Shown here one piece after another: positions 35,104 to 43,518 of a DNA stretch of 64,000 nt (positions are counted from its first letter, which is position 1; each line of letters begins with the position of its first letter). Below the pieces are notes generated by a model. That model saw only the letters and a list, made by a program, of their open reading frames with translations, was not told where the DNA came from and searched no databases. This DNA is from G963662905 sp963662905 (lineage in GTDB: Bacteria > Bacteroidota > Bacteroidia > Bacteroidales > WRLA01): positions 496,001 to 560,000 of the forward strand of contig CAXXFD010000004.1 of NCBI GenBank assembly GCA_963662905.2, given 5' to 3'. The position numbers and the translations under genes are program-made.

Positions 35104-37365
35104 ATGTACAGTTTTACATTTAAAAGCAGGATTGCACTGGCTTTGGCTTTCCTGTTTATTACAACGGGACTGCTTGCGCAGAGTGACAGCAGTAAGTTAA
35201 CTCTTCAAAGAGTTTTTGCTTCCGGTGAGTTTTTTCCTGAATTTTTTCAGGGCGCGCGCTGGATGGACGATGGCAATAGCTACAGCAGCCTCGAAGCTTC
35301 TGAGAAGTTTGGACGCGCTGCGGTGGATATCGTGAAATACGAAACCAAAAGCGGCGATCGCGAAGTGCTGGTTTCGGCCGAAAAACTCATCCCGGAAGGC
35401 AGCGAAAACCCACTTTACATCGAGGATTATGAGTGGTCGGAAAATAAGGATATGCTCCTGCTTTTTAACAATAGCAAACGCGTTTGGCGCTACAACACCA
35501 AAGGCGATTACTGGATCTTTTTCCCGGAAACAGGAGAATTGATGCAGTTGGGTAAAGGCTTGCCGGCCTCCAGCCTGATGTTTGCCAAATTCTCCCCCGA
35601 TAACAATCGCGTGGCTTATGTGAGTGGACACAATATTTATGTAGAAAACATCGCTGATGGCAAGATTACACAGCTTACATTCAACGGATCAGAAGATATG
35701 ATCAACGGAACATTCGACTGGGCTTATGAAGAAGAATTCCACGCCCGCGACGGTTTCCGATGGAGCCCTGATGGCAAACACATCGCCTATTGGCAATTGG
35801 ATGCTTCCAAAATCCGCGATTTCCTGATGATCAATAATACCGATTCGATTTATTCCTATACCATTCCGGTAGAATATCCCAAAGTGGGCGAAGACCCATC
35901 ATCATGCCGCATTGGAAGCATTCCTGCCGAAGGTGGTGAAACCGTTTGGATGCAAATCCCCGGCGATCCGGTGCAAAATTATCTGCCCCGTATGATGTGG
36001 TCTGAAGACAGCCGCGACATCATGGTGCAACAGCTCAACCGCAAGCAAAACGAGATGACGGTTTATGCCTGCAATGCCCTTAATGGAAAAGCTGAGGCGA
36101 TTTACAAAGAAAGCGATGAAGCATGGATTGACGCCGTGGATGACTGGATGTGGCTCAATGATGGTGAAGATTTTACCTGGATCAGCGAAAAAGACGGCTG
36201 GCGCAAGCTCTACATCATTTCCCGCGATGGAAAAAAAGAAGAAAAAGTGCTGAAAGAAGATTTTGACCTGATCAGTGTGCTCGATATCGACCCGAAGAAA
36301 GGTTATGTGTATTTCATCGCATCGCCCGATAATGCCACACAGCGCTACCTTTATCGCGTAAAACTCGATGGCAAAAAACCTGCCGAGCGCCTGACGCCTG
36401 CCGATCAGCCCGGAACGCATTCTTACCAAATTGCTGATGGAGGGAAATATGCCTTCCATACGTTATCCGATTTCAATAATCCTCCTTATACCGAATTGAT
36501 CAGCCTGCCGAAACATAAAAGCCTGAGAAATCTTGCTTCCAATGAGCGTGCTGTAGCTGCAATCAACAGTCTGGAATTGCCTTCAACAGAGTTTTTTCAG
36601 ATTACAACCGAAGACGATGTAACTATGGATGGCTACATCATCAAGCCTCCAAATTTTGATGAAAACAAAAAATATCCTGTGCTTTTCCATGTCTATGGTG
36701 AGCCTGCCAACCAAACAGCTACCGATAGCTGGGGCTATTTCCAGAGTATGTGGCACCGCATGCTGGCTCAGGATGGTTATATCGTGATTTCATTAGATAA
36801 CCGGGGAACGCCGGCGCCAAAAGGAAAAGAATGGCGCAAGAGCATTTACCGCAAAATTGGTGTGATCAATTCGCGCGACCAGGCAATGGCGGCGAAGAAA
36901 ATCCTGGAATGGCCTTTCGTAGATCCTGAGCGCGTTGCCGTTTGGGGCTGGAGCGGTGGCGGTTCCATGACACTCAACCTGCTGTTCCGCTATCCGGAAA
37001 TTTATAAAGCAGGAATGTCCGTTGCTCCTGTAGCCAACCAGCTGCTTTACGATAATATCTATCAGGAACGCTATATGGGCGTGCCTTGGGAAAACGAAGA
37101 GGATTTTGTGGAAGGCAGCCCATTGACTTATGCCAAAAACCTGGAAGGTGAACTGCTCCTGATGCACGGAACCGGTGATGACAATGTGCATTACCAAAAT
37201 GCGGAAGTGCTGATTAATGAGTTGATTAAAAACAATAAAGTTTTTCAGGTAATGCCTTATCCAAACCGTTCGCACGGAATTTATGAAGGACGCGGCACAA
37301 CCATGCACGTATATAATACACTGACGCACTTCCTGAAAGACAAAATCGAAGCCGGAGGGAAATAA
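35104..37365 (+). CDS. Dipeptidyl peptidase IV-like serine peptidase (S9B)
   Basis: A 753-residue exported peptidase cleaving after proline (or alanine) near peptide N-termini. Signal peptide MYSFTFKSRIALALAFLF to LLAQ. The N-terminal eight-bladed propeller (about 60-480) includes the paired glutamates in FDWAYEEEFHARDGF near 207 that hold the substrate N-terminus. The C-terminal alpha/beta-hydrolase has Ser617 in GWSGGG, Asp692 in GTGDDNVHY and His724 in PNRSHGIYEG. The spacing agrees with DPP-IV. Family members in Bacteroidota are often periplasmic and feed on proteins. Confidence 0.95.
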   Translation: MYSFTFKSRIALALAFLFITTGLLAQSDSSKLTLQRVFASGEFFPEFFQGARWMDDGNSYSSLEASEKFGRAAVDIVKYETKSGDREVLVSAEKLIPEGSENPLYIEDYEWSENKDMLLLFNNSKRVWRYNTKGDYWIFFPETGELMQLGKGLPASSLMFAKFSPDNNRVAYVSGHNIYVENIADGKITQLTFNGSEDMINGTFDWAYEEEFHARDGFRWSPDGKHIAYWQLDASKIRDFLMINNTDSIYSYTIPVEYPKVGEDPSSCRIGSIPAEGGETVWMQIPGDPVQNYLPRMMWSEDSRDIMVQQLNRKQNEMTVYACNALNGKAEAIYKESDEAWIDAVDDWMWLNDGEDFTWISEKDGWRKLYIISRDGKKEEKVLKEDFDLISVLDIDPKKGYVYFIASPDNATQRYLYRVKLDGKKPAERLTPADQPGTHSYQIADGGKYAFHTLSDFNNPPYTELISLPKHKSLRNLASNERAVAAINSLELPSTEFFQITTEDDVTMDGYIIKPPNFDENKKYPVLFHVYGEPANQTATDSWGYFQSMWHRMLAQDGYIVISLDNRGTPAPKGKEWRKSIYRKIGVINSRDQAMAAKKILEWPFVDPERVAVWGWSGGGSMTLNLLFRYPEIYKAGMSVAPVANQLLYDNIYQERYMGVPWENEEDFVEGSPLTYAKNLEGELLLMHGTGDDNVHYQNAEVLINELIKNNKVFQVMPYPNRSHGIYEGRGTTMHVYNTLTHFLKDKIEAGGK

Positions 37366-37391
37366 GCCTTTCTTTTCACGAAAATATATAT

Positions 37392-37420
37392 GCCACGGGT
37401 TTTTGCTCGTGGCTTTTTTT
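37392..37420 (+). terminator. Intrinsic terminator of the DPP-IV-like gene
   Basis: Stem GCCACG/CGTGGC with a 10-nt loop, followed by TTTTTTT. Confidence 0.88.
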
Positions 37421-37426
37421 ACCCCA

Positions 37427-38614
37427 TCAGTACAAAAGCCCAAAAACCCAAAGTGGAATACTGTTGGCTATCCCAATTTCAACATCATCTTTTACTACAA
37501 AAGCATTCTCCAGCTCTTTAATCTGTTCTTTCTTTTTATTCTTTCCGCCAATCTCAAAAGTATATTGATCGTCAATGATAAAATCACCTGTTTTGGGGAT
37601 GGCGATTTCATGCAAATGGCTGAGCTGGGAAATAAAAAACGATTCCCGTATATTGCCGGCGTCGGGTCTGTCGATGCTCAGGGCGTAGCTCAGGTTTGGG
37701 TTGTTTAGCCAAATTTTGTCGGGTTTGTTTAAGGTACTGATGCTTTTGCTTTGTTTGTACAAAATATGAATGAGTTCGGCTTTGTGCAGCATTTGCAAAG
37801 CTTGTACCAGTGCATTCCGGTTCAGCCCGATTTGCTCGCTTATTCTGCTGATATTTGGTGTGTAAGGTACGTTAACGGAAAGTACATAAAGCAATCTTTT
37901 GATTTTCACAATATTAGCATACTCAATGGCTTTTACTGCGGGCAGGTCAACTTCAAGGATTACATTGATGATGTTTTTTATCTGTTGGTAATAGTCTTCC
38001 TCATGATTATTGTAGAAAGGATATGCGCCCGTTTTTTTATATGAGGGAAAATATTTCAGAGGTTTGAAGTTATGGGATAATTCCTGGCTTATTTTTTCAT
38101 GATCGTTTAAAATGCTGTTTAATGAAAGGGTTGGCAGCTGGATATTATGATAGAAGAGCAGGTATTCCCTGAAAGAGAGCTCTTTTAGAACATAACTAAT
38201 GGTCCTGCGGCTCAGATCGGCTTCTCCTTTATATATATCCATTATCGAAGATGAGGAAAAAATGATGCGTAAATCAGGGAAGTCGTCATAAATCAATTTT
38301 AACTCCCTTGACCAGCCCGGGTATTTGTGAACTTCATCGAGAAGCAAAAGACTGCCTCCCTGTTTTTCAAAATCTTCAGCAAGCTGATAAAGCGTATTGC
38401 CCACAAAAAACAGGTCGTCCAAGGCCACATACAGGCAATGGTCGTCTTTTTTCCGGGCTGCTATTTGTAGCAAAAGGGTTGTTTTGCCGCTTCCTCTTGC
38501 TCCTAAAATACTGATTTGTTTGTTGTTATAATTGATTTGATCGTATAGGTAGCGTTTAAATTTTTGGGGTGTATTTTGGATCTTGCGCCTCGATTTCAGT
38601 ATTAGGGTTTCCAT
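37427..38614 (-). CDS. AAA/DUF4143-type ATPase, divergent pair member 1
   Basis: A 395-residue P-loop ATPase from the ATG at 38614; a TTG at 38635 would overlap the promoter box and is rejected. Walker A GARGSGKTT at 38-46, Walker B LLLLDEVHKYPGW near 90. Sensor-like IIFSSSSIMD follows near 125 and a winged-helix segment (PNISRISEQIGLNRNALVQAL) near 255. The C-terminal part (LSHLHEIAIPKTGDFIIDDQYTFEIGG) resembles the DUF4143 nuclease-like fold. The family is widespread in bacteria and archaea with no settled role. It faces another member of the same broad family at 38849. Confidence 0.85.
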   Translation of the reverse strand: METLILKSRRKIQNTPQKFKRYLYDQINYNNKQISILGARGSGKTTLLLQIAARKKDDHCLYVALDDLFFVGNTLYQLAEDFEKQGGSLLLLDEVHKYPGWSRELKLIYDDFPDLRIIFSSSSIMDIYKGEADLSRRTISYVLKELSFREYLLFYHNIQLPTLSLNSILNDHEKISQELSHNFKPLKYFPSYKKTGAYPFYNNHEEDYYQQIKNIINVILEVDLPAVKAIEYANIVKIKRLLYVLSVNVPYTPNISRISEQIGLNRNALVQALQMLHKAELIHILYKQSKSISTLNKPDKIWLNNPNLSYALSIDRPDAGNIRESFFISQLSHLHEIAIPKTGDFIIDDQYTFEIGGKNKKKEQIKELENAFVVKDDVEIGIANSIPLWVFGLLY

Positions 38615-38632
38615 AATTGCTTTTTTAGGTTT

Positions 38633-38640
38633 CAAATATA
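38633..38640 (-). promoter_or_regulatory. -7 promoter element of the minus-strand ATPase gene
   Basis: On the minus strand TATATTTG. A TTTA lies 17 nt upstream, inside the first palindrome (38650-38666), so a protein bound there would cover the -33 region. Confidence 0.5.
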
Positions 38641-38649
38641 TGAATATTT

Positions 38650-38730
38650 TGCTTTCATAAATAGCATTTTATAGATTATATTGCTTTTATAAATAGCAAA
38701 AATATAATTAAACTGCTTTTTTGAAAAGCA
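38650..38730. promoter_or_regulatory. Three palindromic operator-like sites at exact 32-bp spacing
   Basis: Three 17-nt sites: TGCTTTCATAAATAGCA (38650), TGCTTTTATAAATAGCA (38682) and TGCTTTTTTGAAAAGCA (38714). Each begins TGCTTT and ends AGCA. Their starts are exactly 32 bp apart, about three helical turns, which puts all on one face of the DNA. They lie directly upstream of the minus-strand ATPase gene. The role as operators is inferred. Confidence 0.6.
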
Positions 38731-38762
38731 ATTATTGATTTCAGGCTTTTGAAAAATGAAAA

Positions 38763-38812
38763 TTGCGTCATCCGAATGACTGAATTTAATAAAATTGCGT
38801 CATTGGTGTGAC
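38763..38812. promoter_or_regulatory. Two GTCA-N6-TGAC operator-like sites, 32 bp apart
   Basis: ATTGCGTCA-N6-TGAC occurs at 38763-38780 and again at 38795-38812. The half-sites GTCA and TGAC form a palindrome in both. The second copy lies where the -33 box of the plus-strand ATPase promoter (TATATTTG at 38822-38829) should be. Confidence 0.55.
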
Positions 38813-38821
38813 GGAATTATA

Positions 38822-38829
38822 TATATTTG
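38822..38829 (+). promoter_or_regulatory. -7 promoter element of the plus-strand ATPase gene
   Basis: TATATTTG fits TAnnTTTG, 20 nt before the ATG at 38849. Confidence 0.5.
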
Positions 38830-38848
38830 TATTCTAAACATTCAGGTC

Positions 38849-39988
38849 ATGATGAAAATCAGCAGGGAATTAAGCAAAATTGTGGAAAAGAAACTCCAGC
38901 CCAATAAAGTAGTTGTTTTGATTGGGGCGCGCAGGCTTGGCAAGACTTTTATGATAAAGGATTTGCTGAAAAACAGGAGCGAACCCACATTGATCCTGAA
39001 TGGAGAAGATATTCGTGCGCACGAACAGCTCAGCGTGCAGAGCATTGAAAACTACCGAAAACTTCTGGGATCCTTTAAGTTGCTCTATATTGATGAAGCC
39101 CAAAAAATCCCGGATATTGGGCAAAAGCTCAAGCTGATGGTAGATGAAATTGAAGGTTTGAAAATTATCGTTACAGCTTCATCATCCTTTGATATCATCA
39201 ACAAAGCCGGCGAACCTCTGGCAGGGCGGAAATTCAGCTATCATTTATTTCCTTTGTCCGAGCTGGAATACAAGCAAATAGAAAATCCGGTGCAGCATAA
39301 GGACAAACTGCAAGAGCGCCTGGTATATGGAAATTATCCTGAGTTGCTGCATTTGCCGGATGCAGCTGATAAACGGGAATATCTCAATGAAATGCTCAGC
39401 TCGTATCTCTTGAAAGATATTTTGATGTATGAAGATGTGCGGAACTCGGAAAAGATTCTGCTGTTGCTGCGCATGATCGCCTTTCAGCTGGGCAGCCAGG
39501 TTTCCTTGCAAGAGCTGGGCAATAAGTTGATGATCAGTAAAAATACGGTCGAAAAATATTTGGATTTGCTTTGCAAGATGTTTGTGCTTCATAAAGTGAA
39601 CGGCTTTGGGCGTAATTTGAGGAACGAATTAACAAAAAGCGCGCGCTGGTATTTTGTTGATAATGGCGTACGCAATGCTGTTGTTGCAAATTTCAATCCC
39701 ATCGAAAGCCGCAACGACATGGGGCAGTTATGGGAAAATTACCTGATTAGCGAACGCCTGAAGCATCAGGAATACAAGAGGATTTCGTCCAATAATTATT
39801 TTTGGCGAACTTATCAAAAGCAGGAAATTAATTGGGTTGAAGAACGGGAAGGAAGCCTTTTTGCCTATGAATTCAAATGGACAAAAGCGCATGCAAAAGT
39901 GCCACCGCAATGGGAAAAGGCTTATCCCGACAGTTCTTTTGAAGTTATTAATCAGGATAATTACCTGGATTGGTTGGGTGTAGAATAA
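38849..39988 (+). CDS. AAA/DUF4143-type ATPase, divergent pair member 2
   Basis: A 379-residue ATPase from the ATG ATG at 38849 (MMKISREL); a longer reading upstream would run through the promoter. Walker A GARRLGKT at 26-33, Walker B LLYIDEAQKIPD near 80-90, sensor VTASSSFDI near 112, and a winged helix (SLQELGNKLMISKNTVEKYLDLL) near 225. The C-terminal DUF4143 region has WENYLISERLKH and FFAYEFKW-like ending FAYEFKWTKAHAK. It is related to, but clearly different from, the minus-strand neighbour. Function unknown; a toxin-antitoxin or mobile-element link has been proposed for similar genes but is not shown here. Confidence 0.87.
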   Translation: MMKISRELSKIVEKKLQPNKVVVLIGARRLGKTFMIKDLLKNRSEPTLILNGEDIRAHEQLSVQSIENYRKLLGSFKLLYIDEAQKIPDIGQKLKLMVDEIEGLKIIVTASSSFDIINKAGEPLAGRKFSYHLFPLSELEYKQIENPVQHKDKLQERLVYGNYPELLHLPDAADKREYLNEMLSSYLLKDILMYEDVRNSEKILLLLRMIAFQLGSQVSLQELGNKLMISKNTVEKYLDLLCKMFVLHKVNGFGRNLRNELTKSARWYFVDNGVRNAVVANFNPIESRNDMGQLWENYLISERLKHQEYKRISSNNYFWRTYQKQEINWVEEREGSLFAYEFKWTKAHAKVPPQWEKAYPDSSFEVINQDNYLDWLGVE

Positions 39989-40142
39989 AAATGGGTTTGT
40001 GGAGAAAACCCGGATTTTTTGTACCTTGCCTCAACAGTCTTCTGAATTTTCCGGGAATATTTTTGATGAAGCATAATAATCCCGGAAATTCAGAGTAATT
40101 TTATTGTTCAAACCAAATAATACAACATAAACAACAACAAAA

Positions 40143-41540
40143 ATGGAATACAGAATTGAAAAGGACACCATCGGCGACGTGAAGGTGCCGGCAGAAAAGT
40201 ACTGGGGTGCGCAAACCCAGCGCTCGAAAGAAAACTTTAAAATTGGTCCGGAAGCAAGCATGCCCAGGGAAATCATCCATGCATTTGGTTATTTGAAAAA
40301 GGCTGCTGCCATCACCAATTTCGAAGCGGGTGTCCTTCCCGAAGAAAAAATGAAACTCATTTGCGCTGCCTGCGATGAAATTATTGATGGCAAGCTCGAT
40401 GATCAGTTCCCGCTCGTAATCTGGCAAACCGGCTCCGGTACGCAAAGCAATATGAATGTGAACGAGGTCGTTGCAAACCGTTCGCATGTGCTTAATGGCG
40501 GCAAACTGGGCGAAGGACAAAGAATCATTCATCCAAATGATGATGTAAACAAAAGCCAGTCGTCCAACGATACTTTCCCTACGGCAATGCACATAGCAGC
40601 ATACAAAATGATTGTGGAAACAACCATTCCCGGCCTGGAACTGCTGCGTAATACTTTGAACGATAAAGCCAAAGAATTTAAAGACATCGTGAAAACAGGC
40701 CGCACCCACCTGATGGATGCCACACCACTTACTTTGGGGCAGGAATTTTCAGGCTATGTATCGCAAATTGATCACGGCATCAAAGCGCTGAAAGCTACGC
40801 TGCCACATCTGAGTGAACTGGCTTTGGGTGGCACGGCGGTAGGCACCGGGCTGAATACGCCCAAAGGCTATGCCGCTAATGTTGCTGCTAAAATTGCAGA
40901 GCTTACACAATTGCCTTTCATTACTGCCGAAAATAAATTCGAAGCATTATCTGCCCATGATGCGATGGTGGAAACCAGTGGCGCACTGAAAACCATTGCT
41001 GTAAGCCTGATGGCCATCGGGAACAATATCCGTTTGCTGGCTTCCGGCCCACGTTGCAGCATTGGCGAACTCCAGCTTCCTGCAAACGAACCGGGATCTT
41101 CCATTATGCCGGGTAAAGTGAACCCAACACAAAATGAAGCTTTGACCATGGTTTGTGCCCAGGTGATCGGAAATGATGCAGCTATTGCTGTTGCCGGTAC
41201 GCATGGACATTTTCAACTGAATGTTTTCAAGCCGGTTATGGTTGCCAACCTGCTCGAATCTGCCCGCCTTATTGGTGATGCCTGTGTCTCTTTCAATGAT
41301 AAATGTGCTGTAGGTATTGAGCCTAATCCGAAAGATATCAAGCAAAACCTGGAAAACAGCCTGATGCTTGTTACGGCGCTCAATACGCATATCGGCTATG
41401 AAAATGCAGCGAAAATCGCCAAGAAAGCCCATGCGGAAGGAACAACCCTGCGCGAATCCGCTCTTTCATTGGGATTGCTCACCGAAGAAGATTTTGATAA
41501 ATGGGTGGATCCCTCGAAGATGATCGGAGGGCTCGAATAG
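40143..41540 (+). CDS. fumC: Class II fumarate hydratase
   Basis: A 465-residue TCA-cycle enzyme interconverting fumarate and malate, iron-independent. Motifs: TGSGTQSNMNVNEV near 97, SSNDTFPTAMHIAA near 139, TGRTHLMDATPLTLGQEF near 185, and the signature GSSIMPGKVNPTQNE near 317-331. Start chosen from the MEYRIEKDTIGDVKVP opening, standard for the family. A lipoprotein gene follows 29 nt after the stop. Confidence 0.98.
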   Translation: MEYRIEKDTIGDVKVPAEKYWGAQTQRSKENFKIGPEASMPREIIHAFGYLKKAAAITNFEAGVLPEEKMKLICAACDEIIDGKLDDQFPLVIWQTGSGTQSNMNVNEVVANRSHVLNGGKLGEGQRIIHPNDDVNKSQSSNDTFPTAMHIAAYKMIVETTIPGLELLRNTLNDKAKEFKDIVKTGRTHLMDATPLTLGQEFSGYVSQIDHGIKALKATLPHLSELALGGTAVGTGLNTPKGYAANVAAKIAELTQLPFITAENKFEALSAHDAMVETSGALKTIAVSLMAIGNNIRLLASGPRCSIGELQLPANEPGSSIMPGKVNPTQNEALTMVCAQVIGNDAAIAVAGTHGHFQLNVFKPVMVANLLESARLIGDACVSFNDKCAVGIEPNPKDIKQNLENSLMLVTALNTHIGYENAAKIAKKAHAEGTTLRESALSLGLLTEEDFDKWVDPSKMIGGLE

Positions 41541-41569
41541 TGTTTGTCCGAAGAAATAAACATCAATTT

Positions 41570-42265
41570 ATGCTGGCAGGATTTTTTGTCTTGCTGGCAT
41601 TTTTTTCTTCTTGCAGCAGCGATGAAGATGTGGATTATCCCGTTCAGGATGAACTGGAAGGCTCATGGGCTCGCATAATCCAGGAGGAGGACACCATCTT
41701 TTGGGCGGAAATGCGCTTTGACAAGGATAGTCGTTTTGATTTTGTGATTCTGGACAGCATTCCGGGACATAAAAATACAAGCGGTACATACAGTATTGAT
41801 GAAAATCAAATTTCACTGTCGGATGAAAGCGGTGCCGGTGTTTATGAGCTGGATTTCAGCCTGCCCCTGATGGAGGTTTCCTTAATCAGCGATCAATGTG
41901 CAGATCGTGCAAATGTTCTGCCGGGAATGTGGACAAAAGTAAGCGAACTGCCTTTTGTTTTGGGCAATTGGAAACGGAATATCAAAATTGGCGATGAATA
42001 CTATTTTGCTTACCTCACCATCATGATTGATATGTCGTGGAGCGTTATTGTTAAAGGAAATCCCGGAATAAGTGTAACCGAAATCAGTGGCGCTTGTCTA
42101 ATGGGTACAAACTACATTACCTTTAATGATAATTACTGCAGCAGGGGCGGCGAATATTATGTTGAGATGGCAGATAATTATAGTTTGCAATTAAAAGTTG
42201 CACAGGAAGAATGCTCTGCACGTGAGTTTTTACTAAAAGGTAATTGGTTTAGGATTGGGTATTAA
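41570..42265 (+). CDS. Hypothetical lipoprotein
   Basis: A 231-residue protein from the ATG at 41570. A lipoprotein signal peptide MLAGFFVLLAFFSSC places the lipidated cysteine at residue 15. An upstream in-frame start inside fumC is unlikely because it would hide the signal. The mature part contains two similar beta-rich halves: LEGSWARI...SGTYSIDENQISLSD, then a second half ending LKGNWFRIGY. This resembles lipocalin-like or META-type repeats. No family recognised with confidence. Confidence 0.75.
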   Translation: MLAGFFVLLAFFSSCSSDEDVDYPVQDELEGSWARIIQEEDTIFWAEMRFDKDSRFDFVILDSIPGHKNTSGTYSIDENQISLSDESGAGVYELDFSLPLMEVSLISDQCADRANVLPGMWTKVSELPFVLGNWKRNIKIGDEYYFAYLTIMIDMSWSVIVKGNPGISVTEISGACLMGTNYITFNDNYCSRGGEYYVEMADNYSLQLKVAQEECSAREFLLKGNWFRIGY

Positions 42266-42283
42266 TCTTTAAATCAGTGTTAT

Positions 42284-42439
42284 ATGAGTTTTTTGCGTGT
42301 TCTGCTCGCCATTCTTTTTCCTCCATTGGCTGTAATTGATCAGGGTTGTGGATCCATTTTAATTGTTTTTCTTCTAACTCTGGCGGGCTGGGTGCCGGGT
42401 GTTATTGCTGCTTTGGTAATCATGAATAATACCCGCTAA
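42284..42439 (+). CDS. Small Pmp3/YqaE-family membrane protein
   Basis: A 51-residue protein starting MSFLRVLLAILFPPLAVIDQ. The opening, the conserved GCG, and the second helix with LTLAGWVPGVIAALVIM match the Pmp3/UPF0057 family. It has two transmembrane helices and affects membrane potential and ion tolerance in known members. It lies 18 nt after the lipoprotein stop and so may be co-transcribed with it. Confidence 0.88.
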   Translation: MSFLRVLLAILFPPLAVIDQGCGSILIVFLLTLAGWVPGVIAALVIMNNTR

Positions 42440-42498
42440 GATACGGAGTCTTTATTTAGAATCATTTTAGTTAACGATTTGTTAAGCCCCTTCAAAAC

Positions 42499-42529
42499 GC
42501 TTGACAAAATTTTCTCGTAGCCTATCTTT
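42499..42529 (+). promoter_or_regulatory. Promoter of the T9SS protein gene at 42550
   Basis: TATCTTTG at 42522-42529 matches TAnnTTTG exactly. CTTG at 42499-42502 is a near-match -33 box, 19 nt upstream. Confidence 0.65.
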
Positions 42530-42549
42530 GCCCCATACACCAACAATCA

Positions 42550-43452
42550 ATGAGGCAAATCTATATCCATATCATAATTTTATCCGTCATTTTTCCATCG
42601 GTTTATATGAAGGCGCAAACAGCTAAGCCGCTTTTGACCGGTGATAAATTATGGAAGCATGTTACAACGCATTGCCAGCCCAATGGGGATATAACATACT
42701 CTGGTTATGACACTTATATTTCAGGAGATACGATCATTGAAGATATTGCCTATAAAAAAATGTATGCCATCGACCGGGGCGACCATTATTTTTATGGTGC
42801 AATGAGAAATGAAGGCGAGAAAGTTTATTTCCGTCCATTATGGCCATCAATGGAAGGAATGATCTATGATTTTGGTGCGCAGGCGGGCGATACGCTCAAT
42901 TTGCAAAATCAGCAGTTCTCAAACGATGTGTTTCAAATGAAAGTTATTTCTGTTGATTCGGTTGATTTAGGTAATGGAATGCGTAAACGTATTGTGGTAG
43001 AAGATTTGTATGGCCTGCAAAGTGAAACATGGATTGAAGGAATGGGCAGCAGCTATGGCCTGCACCTGAGTGGGGCCTCATTTTATTATGCCACATGCGG
43101 CAATACCGAATTATTATGTTTCACCGAAGGAGGAGAAAATCTTTACCTAAACGAAACTTATCCGTCCTGCAACATGAACCAATGGACTACTTCCATTGTT
43201 TCTATTGGTGAAGATGCGGATTTACTTAATTTCTATCCGAATCCGGCAAAAGACGTTCTTAATGTTAATAGCTCTGAAATGGCAGATAATATTAAAATAT
43301 TTGATCTGCACGGACGTTTAATAATAGAAAAGGTGCCATTGGCACAAAACGAAGTTCTTAATTTGTCTCTCCTGCCTGGCGGCATTTATATCATTGCAGT
43401 TTCATACCGTTCAGGCAATTTAATAATCAACGACAAGCTCTTTGTCGATTGA
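42550..43452 (+). CDS. Secreted protein of unknown function with T9SS sorting domain
   Basis: A 300-residue protein with signal peptide (MRQIYIHIIILSVIFPSVYM, cleaved near MKAQ). The middle region (about 25-210) is beta-rich with aromatic-glycine stretches and no recognised enzyme motif. The T9SS domain starts FYPNPAKDVLNV and ends NDKLFVD. Function unknown; expected at the surface or released. Confidence 0.82.
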   Translation: MRQIYIHIIILSVIFPSVYMKAQTAKPLLTGDKLWKHVTTHCQPNGDITYSGYDTYISGDTIIEDIAYKKMYAIDRGDHYFYGAMRNEGEKVYFRPLWPSMEGMIYDFGAQAGDTLNLQNQQFSNDVFQMKVISVDSVDLGNGMRKRIVVEDLYGLQSETWIEGMGSSYGLHLSGASFYYATCGNTELLCFTEGGENLYLNETYPSCNMNQWTTSIVSIGEDADLLNFYPNPAKDVLNVNSSEMADNIKIFDLHGRLIIEKVPLAQNEVLNLSLLPGGIYIIAVSYRSGNLIINDKLFVD

Positions 43453-43484
43453 TCATTCATTTTCTGCTTTTTTTTGGTTGGGGT

Positions 43485-43518
43485 GGGAGTCCCGGAGGAA
43501 TCCGGGGCTCCGTTTTTT
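43485..43518 (+). terminator. Intrinsic terminator between convergent genes
   Basis: Stem GGAG-CCCGG with CCGGG-CTCC around a short loop, followed by TTTTTT. It ends the T9SS gene and overlaps the last bases of the convergent phoH. Confidence 0.8.
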
